This document shows positions 23,516-33,224 of a DNA stretch of 64,000 nucleotides, in pieces. Position 1 is the first letter of the stretch; each line of letters begins with the position of its first letter. The position numbers and the translations under genes are program-made. The notes beneath the pieces were generated by a model. It saw only the letters and a program-made list of their open reading frames with translations, did no database searches and was not told the DNA's origin. Source of the DNA: Limnanthes douglasii subsp. nivea. Taxonomy: Eukaryota > Streptophyta > Magnoliopsida > Brassicales > Limnanthaceae. The stretch is from the NCBI GenBank assembly GCA_036936605.1, contig JAUPFV010000001.1, positions 33,241,900 through 33,305,899 on the forward strand, written 5' to 3'.

Positions 23516-26500
23516 CAATTTGAGGGGATTTCTGGGGGAAAGGGTGAAATTGATGACCCCAGAGAGACCCCTAGAGTTTTAATACCGATTGAAGAAGTTG
23601 AAACACATTCTTTGGCTGAAGGAAAAAATGTCAAGATAGGGTCCAAGATGACATCGGAATTAAATGGTAAAATGTTGAAGTTCCTGAAAGACCATTAGCA
23701 TGTTTTTGCTTGGTGCAATGCTGATGTTACCGGAGTACCAGCAGATATTATATCGCACCAACTGTCCATCCGAAGGGACATAGCAACTGTGATACAAAAG
23801 AGAAGAGCTTTTTCTAAGGAAAAGGCTGATGTTATAGTTCAAGAGGTCGACCGGCTTACTAAAATGGGGCACATAAAGGAGTCTTAGTACCCTTTATGGA
23901 CAGCCAATCCGGTATTGGTAAAAAATAAAAATGGCAAGTGGCGTATGTGTATGGATTTTAAAGATCTCAACAGAGCTTGCCCAAAGGATTTATACCCAGT
24001 CCCCGGATTGATCAGTTGGTGGATTCCACATCTGGAAACAAGCTGTTATCTTTTATGGATGCCTTCTCCGGGTATAATCATATTCAAGTGGATCTGAAGG
24101 ATCAGGAGCATACTACGTTTATTACTGATAGGGGCCTTCATTGTTACAAGGTGATGCCATTTGGGTTGAAAAATGCTGGGGCTACTTATCAGAGGTTGGT
24201 AAACAAGGCTTTTGCTGATCAAATTGGAAGAAACTTGGAAGTTTACATCGACGACATGATGGTGAAAAGTGTGGACGAAGAACTACACTTAGTAGATCTC
24301 CAAGAAACTTTTGCTAACTTAGTGAAAGTAAATTTGAAATTAAACCCGGAAAAGTGTGTGTTTGGAGTGCAGTCCGGGAAATTCTTGGGGTATGTAATAA
24401 GTGAGCAAGGGATACATCCTGATCCGGACCAACTTAATGTTTTACTACAAATAGAGCCTTCTTGGAATGTTAAAGAAGTACAACGATTGACTGGGAGGTT
24501 GGCTGCATTAAATCGATTCATTTCAAGGTCTTCCGACAGGTGCGCCCCATTTTTTGAAACTTTGAAAGGTGCAAAGGATTTTGATTGGTCCTCACAGTGT
24601 GATGAGGCCTTCGATGAAATCAAAAATCATTAATCCTCCCCCAAGACTTTGTTTAAACCCGTTGATGGGGAGACTCTTTTCATATATTTGGCAGTCTCTA
24701 GTTGTGCCATAAGTGCAGTATTGGTAAGGGAGGTAGATAATTATCCCCGTCCGGTGTATTACATTAGCAAGAGTTTGATTGATGCAGAAAAGCTCTGTTT
24801 GAAGCTTGAGAAATTAGCACTAGCCCTGGTGATTGCTGCGAGGAAGATGAGACCTTATTTTCAGGCTCATCCCATTATTGTCCGGACGTCTTTTCCCTTA
24901 AAAATATTCTCCAAAAGGCCGACATTTCAAGTAGGATGACTAAGTGGTCAGTAGAATGGGGAGACTTCGAAATTGATTTTGCCCCTCGGACAGCAATCAA
25001 ACCCCAAGCGGTCAAAAGGATGAAGTTGATGAGTGATTCTCATCTTCTTATCTATCATGCACAAGGTCAATCCGAAGCCAAAAAGGAGCAGCTGGTTAAA
25101 TACTTACTTCTTCTCAAAGAAGTGGCACTTAATTTCAAGAGCATCATCTATGAGCACATACCCCGAACAGAAAATATACTGGCAGACTCCTTGGCAACCA
25201 TAGCCTATACTGAGTCCTACCCTTGGATTCATGTGCTAGAGTGCCCATCCATTCAAGTCAACCCGGATAAGGAGGAAGAAAGTTTCAATATACAGATAAA
25301 ACAGCCTCAAGATTGGAGATTTCCTCCCCTTCAATATCTCTCAGATGGCATCTTGCCTCCGGAAAAATTAATAGCAAGAAAGGTAAAGTACAAGGCTCGT
25401 GGTTTTGCCATCTTAAGAGATATTCTTTATAAGAAGTCTTATAGTAAACCCCTCTTACGATGTTTGGGGGTCGACGAGTCTCAAATAGTGCTCTCCGAGT
25501 TACATGATGGTGAGGGATCAGCTCACTGTGGATTTAGGGCTCTAACAAGAAGGGTTTTGTTAGCTGGGTACTATTGGCCCTTCATAATGAAAGATGCTAG
25601 GGAGTTGGTAAGAAAGTGTGACCCATGCCAGAGATATAGCAATGAAATTCATATCCCAGCCATCCCTTTAGAGTCAATATCTGAGCCAATACCTTTTGCT
25701 CGATGGGGGTTGGATTTAGTGGGACCTCTACCCATGGCATCCGGGGGGCGCAGAATTATAATCGTTGCTATTTATTACTTTTCGAAGTGGATCGAAGCAG
25801 CTCCATTGGCAGGTACAACATCAAAAGCTGTTATAAAATTCATTTTATCCAATATCTGTTGCAGATTTGGAATTCCACAAAAGATAACAATAGACAATGG
25901 GCCACAGTTCTTTATGTGCCGCTAGAGGCATACAACACTGCTTCTCTTCCCCTTTCCACCCACAAGCAAATGGTCAGGTCGAAGTGGCCAACAAGAAAAT
26001 AATGTCCGGTCTGAAGAAGAATTTAGAAAGGATTGCTGGGAAATGGCCAAGTTATTTGCAAGAAGTTTTGTGGGCTTACCGGACCACTCTCGGGGCTGCA
26101 ACCCAAGAGTCTCCTTTTTCCTTAGTATATGGGATGGATGCCATTGCTCCTATAGAAGCTACTCTCCCTTCATTTCGAGTTCATAACTTTTCTGAACACA
26201 CCAATGAAGTGACAATTAGAGGCCAGCTTGACTTAATAGACGAAAGAAGAGTTAAGGCTCACCTTAGAGCTGTACACTATCAAGGTTTGATGAGAAGCAG
26301 GTTCGCTTCTAAAATTAAGAGAATGGATTTTCAACCGGGGGATAAGGTGTTGAGAAAAGTTTTCCTACATACTAAAGAGAAGAAGTTCGGTAAGTTGGCT
26401 CCAACTTGGGAAGGACCCTATGTGGTCATTGAAAAGCTTAAGCCTGGGACATATCGGCTACAAGACAAAGATGGAAGGATTTTGAATCACCCATGGAACA

Positions 26501-26529
26501 TTGAACACCTCCGGTTGTACTTGGAATAG
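23516..26529 (+). pseudogene. Element C pol (RT, RNase H, integrase)
   Basis: RT spans about 23880-24350 with PVLVKNKNGKWRMCMDF, FMDAFSGYNHIQVD and YIDDMMVKS. The first RNase H follows (24650-24930). The second RNase H has lost about 90 residues: after RTAIKPQAV the sequence jumps to KRMKLMSDSHLL, so its first Asp and Glu are gone. Integrase keeps CDPCQRY, WGLDLVGP and a DNGPQF block, but the part between DNGPQF and the QHCFSSPFHPQANGQVEVAN block is deleted and frameshifted (25900-25930). Stops include 23697 and 23886. It ends HLRLYLE at 26529, as in D. Confidence 0.88.
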
Positions 26530-26904
26530 AAGCTATGTAAATATTTACTTGCTTAACAGTTCATGTAAATATTTGGGGGCATACTCTTTCCTACCCTGGT
26601 GGCGCGGGGAGGTTTTAATGAGGTGTCCGGGCTTTTTTATAAAATTTGATGCCTTCTTAAAAGATTCGGAGTGTTTCAATTAAAAGCTTTCTCTTAAATT
26701 TTTTATCAATAGCAGACCGGATCAAATTGGTGGAATGGTGACTACTTAAATATTGGTCATTGGAGAATTTAAACACTCTCACGTTACTTTAAAATACTTG
26801 TGAAATAACTAAGGGCTGTTTAAACATTAGCCACCAAAAGTGAAAAAAAAATCATGAAACGATGCAGGAGTTATGTAGAATAAAACTACTCATTAAAACA
26901 TACG

Positions 26905-27011
26905 AAATGCCTTGGCCATCCAAGGACTTTGAATTATCAAAACAAGAAAGGTTTATCCGGACAAGGACCAGACACAGTTACAAAAAATGCCTTGGCCATC
27001 CAAGGACTTTG
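26905..27011. repeat. Paired palindromic motif between convergent genes of C
   Basis: The block TGCCTTGGCCATCCAAGGAC occurs at about 26908-26927 and again at 26988-27007, 80 bases apart. It is an imperfect hairpin (CCTTGG...CCAAGG). It lies between the 3' ends of pol (plus) and the antisense gene (minus). Element D has the same pair at 42548-42570 and 42635-42657. Confidence 0.8.
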
Positions 27012-27051
27012 GCTCAATCACAACAGGATTATAAAAAAGATAATTGATACT

Positions 27052-29700
27052 TTAAGACCGAGCCTTTGAAGATGGCTCAGCCTCACTTGGCTTTTTCTTC
27101 TTTGGGTCATCATCCGGACTCTCCCCGGTTTCTTCTTCTTCATCACTGGTGTCCTCGCATGAGTAGTTGTACTTATCACCAACATACATGGTATGGTGAG
27201 GAATATCTTCGTACTCCACGAATCGACATAAATCCCCCAAGGTCTTCTTCGAAAATATTTCATGAAATAGTAGAACCATATCTGACCTAACCTCAGCATA
27301 CCTTGCCTCCTGAGAATCTATCACTTCATTGGTGTAAGCATCCATCCTAGCCTGGATTGTTTTCTCTTGATCCCTCAACAAGTCAGCCTTTTCTTGATCA
27401 GCTTTGGACACCTTATTCTCAAGAGAGATCTTGTCATTAGTTAAGGCCTGAATGGTGTTATCTTTGGCCTTCACCTCCTCTTTTGACGATAAGAGGTCTC
27501 TTTCCAGGACGTATTGCTTTAGTTGGAGTTCTTTGAAAACTCCTTCTGAAGCGGCTAACCTGTTGGCCAAGTCCTCCTGACGTTTCTTCAACTCCTCATT
27601 CTCTTTCCTCAATACCTCAGTATTTTGGTTGGCACTAAGAAGATCGTTGGACAGTTTCTCTTTATCAGAATTGAGGGTGTTGATGATGGCTGACTGATTG
27701 CGTACTTGCTTTTCCAAGATAAGCACTGGCTGGACATTGCTCAGAATGGAGTGAGCAATGACATCCCTCTCGCTCGAGACAGAAAAAGACTTACCGTTGG
27801 ATGTGACGGTGTTCGAAGAACTTGAAGGGTGGTAGGGCCCATCAAAATCATCTCTGGGGAGGTTTTCAAAATAAAGACCAATCCCCTCAAGCCTAGTAAT
27901 GTCGACACCATCAACACTGATATCCCCTCCTCCAGCCTCTTCGGTTTGAAAGTCACCAGGGATCTCTTCTGCTCTCGTAGGATCAGTAGGGTCGATGGGA
28001 GGTAGTGGCTCTGGATCCCGGAGAGAAACCTCATATCCCTTGGAAGTTTTCTTTCTCTTGGCATCCCGGCCTCCACTTTCTGCTCCTCGTTTTTTGTCCT
28101 TTTTTAGGACCTTTTGAGGCTTTGAAAACTTAGCAGCTTCCTTGGTACTCTCGTGTTCCACCACTTGTAGTAAGGCATCATCGATTTGCCCTTGACCTTG
28201 TCCCTCAGGATTTTTTGGGATAGCTTCTTCCACTTCAGTAGGATTGGCCACTGCCACACCTCGCCCGGCTTTGGCCTTTTTTCCCTTCATCTTTCTTGGG
28301 GCTTTAGCTCTGCCCGACAAGACAAATTTTCCATCTTTTCCCTCTGTCTTCTGGAGGATCACTCCCGGAGGGGGTGGAGTAGTTAATTCCTCCCAAGATA
28401 GATCCCTCCGGTCCGTTGTATTCCACAGATAAGATTTGGCTAAGTTGCATCCGGTAAAGCAGTTGTGGAAGTAGTTTGCCCATTTTTCAGTTGTCCAAGC
28501 ATTCAGCTTGGCACAAGTAGTCTGCCCGGCCTCTAGGTAATCGTTGAAATCCTATGGTAGCACTACCAAAAATCAAAAGGAAAAAGAGTTAGATAAAAAA
28601 AAGTAAAAGTAGAAGTATCTGGTGAGATTATTACCATCAATTCGCCATCTGCTGGTGAGCATGCTTGGGTTGACACCAGCTTTAATTTTCTTCCCATTCT
28701 CCCAAGTACCGGTGACGAACATAAATTGAGTCTTCCAGCCTTTCTCTGACTCAAGCAAGTCATCCACTACCTTGTAATTGTCACCCATGTTGAAGTGATA
28801 GAAAGGGATGACATGATTTCTGTAGAGGCTTGCCAGAGCAGCAAATTGCTCCATCGGAAGAGGAATTCCGGAGAGCCTTGAGGCCATAATACATGCCATA
28901 AGGGTGAACCATGCATTAGGACTTAGCTGACTTGGACAAAGCTTAATCAGATGGAAATATCTGACTATTTCTGGGTCCAAGTGAAACCTAAGTCACCATT
29001 TGAATAGCTCAGTATAGAAGACAATCTCGTTGAGCTTACAATCCATGGGCGTCTCCGGATCGATTGGGATCCTTACTTTGACATTCTATGGAATACCCCA
29101 CTTTGTCCTTATCCGGCCAAGTTCAGCTGTGTGAATGAAAGCGTACTTGATTTTCTGCATAGCCAGCAAATATTTAACATTTACCTTGTGAAAACAAGGC
29201 CCCACCTTTCCCACAAGGCACTCTGGCAGGTCCGGGTGCTTTAAACATACTTTTTCCTTGCCTTTGCTCTTCCTAGTCATGGCAGTTTCGCTTGTTTTCC
29301 CGGAGATGTCAGTCTCAAAATGAGCTTCTTCAATGCTATCCTCCATTACATCCTCCATTACCATGGAGGGGTTGTCAGCTGTTTTAGGAAGAGAGGGGCT
29401 GGTGATTGGCTTAGTAGGCCCTTCGGATTGTTGAGCATCCTTTCCCTCTTGAGGTCTAGAGTCCGGTTGGGGCTCGAACTCGGAGGTTTCTTTTCGAAGA
29501 CTAGAGCTAGTTGGCTCCGGACCGGACAACTTGTCCTTAGGAATTTTGATGGGTGCTTCTGACCCTGTGGTTTTACTTTTTGCCCCGGATTTCGAAGGCG
29601 TGGATTTTGGTTTAGGCTGTGTGCCAGCAGCCTGCCCTTTTACCATACGAACCCTTCGTCTATCTACCAGCTTCTCTGGGGAAATATCAGCATCTGATCA
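27052..29700 (-). pseudogene. Element C antisense extra gene (intron-containing, truncated)
   Basis: Minus-strand copy of the gene seen intact at 39646-42725 in D. Exon 1 (28635 to about 29700) carries the domain with GKVGPCFHKVNVKYLLAM and PEIVRYFHLIKLCPSQLSP, which I recognise as the plant 'putative gypsy type transposon' domain. An intron is inferred at 28563-28634 (GTAATA...GGTAG, 72 nt), at the same place as in D. Exon 2 (27052-28562) has Lys-rich patches and a long coiled coil, ending at a TAA at 27052. Damage: TGA just after the aligned ATG near 29700, TAG after KWGIP near 29086, TGA before LRFHLDPE near 28990, and TAG at the start of exon 2. The first ~83 codons and promoter block of D are absent. 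Confidence 0.8.
28563..28634 (-). other. Intron of the antisense gene in C
   Basis: Minus-strand donor GTAATAATC after GAATTGATG and acceptor TTTTGGTAG before TGCTACC, with a T-rich 3' half. The splice would join Asp to LP, matching the D junction at 40946-41022. Confidence 0.7.
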
Positions 29701-29736
29701 CATAGCAATAAACGGCCGGTGTGGCGAATCAGAGAA

Positions 29737-29748
29737 GGACACGTGTCC
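29737..29748. promoter_or_regulatory. G-box palindrome upstream of the antisense gene in C
   Basis: GGACACGTGTCC is a perfect 12-bp palindrome with the CACGTG core bound by plant bZIP/bHLH factors. D has TACGTGTC at the matching place (39366-39373). A role is inferred from position only. Confidence 0.4.
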
Positions 29749-29890
29749 TACGATCTCTGATGAAACTGCTCAACTTCTAAGGGTTTCAGTCTGTCCGGAT
29801 AAAGTCGTTACACATTTTCGAAATGTCCGGACAAAGTGATAATTACACTTGAGTTATTTTTTAGGTCTTGCCAAATGCCTTCGAACACAA

Positions 29891-29907
29891 CCTAAAAAAG
29901 GGGCTAC
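29891..29907 (+). other. Polypurine tract of element C
   Basis: CCTAAAAAAGGGGCTAC lies directly before the 3' LTR; D has a matching tract next to its 3' LTR (39209-39226, minus). Confidence 0.7.
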
Positions 29908-30281
29908 TGATGAGTCCGGAATTTGTTGTCACTCTTTATGAGAACCGGACAAAGGCAATTGGGACAACTTCCACCCACTAAATCATCCGGACTGAACTAA
30001 TGTACTAAAAACTTAATCACTTCATGACTAAGCTAATTAACTACCTGCTTAAAAGTAATGGGTATTTGAACTCGACCCGAATCCATAAATCAACCCGAAA
30101 GTCCATGTGTCACACAATTAAGGGTATAAATACCTAACCACTTTCATTTCATGAGGGTAATGAAAATTAAATACAACCATGCAGCTCAATTCTCCCTCTA
30201 CACTCTATCCAAACATTAAATACCTTTAAAATACCACAAAACTCTGGACAAAATTACCTCAAACAAAAATAAACCTCACCA
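29908..30281 (+). repeat. 3' LTR of element C
   Basis: 374 bp, TGATGAGTCCGG to CCTCACCA, followed by the ATACC duplication. Roughly 6 percent different from the 5' LTR by eye. Confidence 0.95.
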
Positions 30282-30286
30282 ATACC

Positions 30287-31735
30287 ACTGTTCTCCGTAC
30301 ATTTTTCTCTTTAAAATATCCTACAAAAATCATATATTCTATGAAAACTCATACGATTGTAAGTAGAGTTAGTAGAATATGAGATGTTATATGAACCTCA
30401 TACAAATATTAAAGGACAAAAAATGATCGATTTTATAAACAAATTCATGGGGCGACAAAATTAATAATACAACCGACATGACATTAGAATTGGATTTTTT
30501 ATTGGAATGGGTCGTCAAAGTTGATGAAGCATCTACTTCGATATAACAAAAATGTTACTCGATACGAGCCAGTTTTAAGAGGCCTAAAGTTGGCTCGTAT
30601 TGTCAAGCTAAAGTTATCATAGTACGCTCTGATTTTTAGTTGGTGGCGAGTCAGACAAACTGTTTATACGAATCAAAACAAGAAAACATGAGAAAATATT
30701 TAAAGGTTCCATAAGACTGCAAAAATAAATTTGATCACCTAACGTACGAGCAGGTAGCTCACTTAAAGAACTCGTTTGTAGATTTTTTTAGAGAAAAGAG
30801 TAGCTTCGGGAGACATCCCCCTTGTTATGATACATGAAAGACCAAATAGGGATGACAATACGAACGAATCTGAGGTCATGGAAAGATATATAGTCAATGA
30901 ATGGCGAAAAGAATACTTATCATATTTGCGTGATAAGATTTTTCCTGTAGGTAAAACTAAGGCCCGAGCACTAACGATACATACAGTTAAGTATATTATT
31001 CTTATCGACACCTTTTATAGAAAAAGTACTATGCGGCCCATGTTGTGTTGTTTAAACAAAAACAAGTCCATATTCATTTTCAAAGACCTACACGAATGGG
31101 TTTTTAGGGCACATTATGGACATCGTAATTTTAATCAGGTGTTTCCTCTTTGTGAGATTTTATTTACCAAAGTTGGCAGGCAATACCTAGTCCGTCGTGC
31201 GCACTTGTGACACTTGCCAAAAATATGCTCATACAAGACATTTTCCCATCGAACCAATGAGTATTGTCCTAGTGCATGTCTATTCGATAAGTGGGGGATC
31301 AAACTCGTGAGACTTTTACCCATGGCTACCGGGAAACGACAATACTTAATGAAGGATATTGATTATTTAACAAAGTAGGTTGAAGCGAAAGTCTTATACA
31401 AAACGAGGGTCTAAGAAACTTGTGACTTTCTACAAATCCAATTTTCATTCACGTTTCGTATCTCCTGAATTTTGATGACACATAACGGGCCTCGGTGTCA
31501 ACACCATATAGTGACATTAATGTATCACTAGCATACAAGACTTATATTGGTGAAACAGGAGACAAAGAAGCAAAGTATGATATGTAGGGGGATGTATGAC
31601 GAGATACGCCAGAATCTAAAATCCACAAGGAAGAAAAAATACCTAAAGTGGAAGGCGTAGATAGACATGTGTGAGAAATGTAGCCATGGTAACATGATTA
31701 AAAACAATTTTTTTTAAAAATATTCCAGAATCTAG
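30287..31735 (+). pseudogene. Element A RNase H end and integrase relic
   Basis: After the insertion of C the old element A resumes. An RNase H block near 30560-30600 reads RYEPVLRGLKLA. An integrase zinc finger follows, then DTCQKYAHTRHFPIEPMS (31200-31260). The core region near 31290-31440 is readable only in mixed frames (GDQTR, LPMATGK-like and a FTKWVEAK-like block). The open frame at 30827-31210 is part of this relic and not an independent gene. No 3' LTR of A was found. Confidence 0.65.
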
Positions 31736-31742
31736 GGGTCCA

Positions 31743-32173
31743 TTACAGAGGGTGGTGTGTTGCTATCAGTATCTCCTTATGCTGCAGCAACAACAATAAA
31801 CTGTGGGGGCGTAATGTAGGACGAAATTGCTGAAAAAGACGTGTATGTTGTTGAAACGATTGTTGCTGAAAAAACGTTGCTGGTGAGATGATTGCTATTT
31901 TTTTCCTCTCGGTAGTGGACATTATGATTTTCAATGATTCTTACTTTTACGAAATGCGCACTCATCAAATGCAACTCTTGCTCCACTATGTGTAAATCTA
32001 GACTGGTTTGAAGCAGAAGATTGTTGGTTTGGAACAACAAACATATTAGGAACATTAGTTTTGGACCCCGTTTCACTATGAGTTTTTAGTTGTCTTTCTT
32101 CAGCAATGAGTTTATAGATGTCTTTCTTTAGCGAATGGAATGACCTCGGAATGCGAAATAACTCGGTACTCAA
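31743..32173 (-). pseudogene. Possible copia gag fragment
   Basis: Minus-strand pieces in two frames resemble the C-terminal half of a copia gag: an EERQLKTH block, a Ser/Asn-rich linker, and a broken zinc-knuckle-like segment (CAFRKSKNH then NVHYREEKN) with a frameshift in it, followed by a Gln-rich tail. No other copia domains adjoin it. The match is weak and rests on pattern alone. Confidence 0.35.
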
Positions 32174-33224
32174 ATGCTAGCAATACAAGTGAGGAACCGT
32201 GCGTGTGTGCTCAAACTCAATAGACATTTTTTTTTTACAAATTAATGGACCTTACTTGTTCTTATCATAATAATCACAAGATTAGAAACGAAATACAACC
32301 TAAATTCTCCATAGTCAAGATGCACATCCATATTTCCCCGGGTTGTCAAAGATTTATTATGATTTATATTATATGCAAACACACAAAGGCTTATTTGACC
32401 GTGCGAGGTCCCCAAAAGACTTATACAATGGTGCCCATGTAGCAAGCTTTAGGTTAGCGGATCCCAGACCGGAAAAGTCTTAGGTCACTAGGCAAAAAGT
32501 CCCCTAGAACTTAATAACTCGAGCACCAAAGAGCTCATCCTAGACAATTTTGCCTTTTTTTTCTTTTTTTTCTTTTTTTTCATACAATCGGGAATGAGTG
32601 CGTTTCGCTCCATCTCATTCCATCCCTAGACTACTCGTAATACGCAGCCCGCAGCGAGAGGACGTATGTCGACGAGCGGCTACTAGCCTTTGACGCCTAA
32701 CTGATTAATACGCACATTTATCTTTCAACTCCCTTAAACTTATCTTTTTTACAATCCATGAGCTAATAAAGGATTAAGGTATGATTCTGAACCTAAGCAA
32801 GGATTATGTATAACAATACTCAAGTGTATCTGTAACTAGCATAAAAACAATTGATGAGTCTACGTGTATTAATTGTGCTTCTACATCAAGCAAGCTAACT
32901 TACAAGCAACCTAATTAGATTTTATTCCTACTGTCATTCCAAACAATTTTCATCATTGGCTACTTAAGTAGATACAGCAACTCAAGGGATCAAAGATGCA
33001 AAATGCATGAACAAAATGCTATGCTAATAGACTAACTTGATCCTAAACACAGTCTATATGATCATGGCATGAATATGCAAATAAGCATGACTAACATGAA
33101 GATGCACTGTCTATCATGAATAACTACTATGATGAATGCAACTACAAGAAATTAAAAGATAAAAGAAACACTCCCTTATTCCTCCAACAGTGTTGATCAT
33201 TGTTTCCCAGTGGGTTACCTCCCA
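32174..33224. other. No gene; possibly the 3' non-coding end of element F
   Basis: I see no coding feature. The stretch follows the pol end of F on its 3' side, so it may be F's 3' untranslated region. No copy of F's 5' LTR (49175-50438) is recognisable here, so the 3' LTR is lost or the left end of F was removed. A run of T with scattered C lies at about 32551-32580. Confidence 0.45.

Larger units (their letters stand above)
20717..30281 (+). mobile_element. Tat-lineage Ty3/gypsy element C with antisense extra gene
   Basis: A full-length 9.6-kb element with LTRs at 20717-21091 and 29908-30281 and a perfect target duplication ATACC (20712-20716 and 30282-30286). Order: LTR, tRNA-Arg type primer site, gag-protease, UAG, RT, RNase H, integrase on the plus strand, then a large gene on the minus strand, polypurine tract, LTR. 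Every gene is broken by stops, frameshifts or deletions. Element D is a close relative with better-preserved genes. Confidence 0.95.
7236..31735 (+). mobile_element. Ancient Tat-like Ty3/gypsy element A, split by nested insertions
   Basis: One old plus-strand element can be followed across the first half of the window. Its primer binding site is at 7238, and gag runs to 8531 and resumes at 17962. Protease is at about 18600-18850, RT at about 19530-20200, and RNase H at about 20540-20716. RNase H and integrase resume from 30287 to about 31735. The gaps are filled by element B with copia 1 inside it, by plastid rpl2 DNA, and by element C. Removing B restores continuous gag reading across the junction, and removing C restores RNase H. 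All domains carry many stops and frameshifts. The 3' LTR was not found, so the right end is approximate. Confidence 0.75.

Noticed and set aside
30827..31210. 127-aa frame taken at first as a separate gene
   Set aside because: Its wording fits the RNase H/integrase linker and zinc finger of relic A, and flanking integrase pieces continue in other frames.
32551..32580. T-rich run as a possible poly(A) tail of a retrogene on the minus strand
   Set aside because: No coding remnant or target duplication next to it; interrupted by C and likely simple sequence.
32174..33224. Search for an env-like gene or 3' LTR of the Athila-like element
   Set aside because: Athila elements often carry an extra gene after pol, but no open frame or LTR match to 49175-50438 could be seen here.
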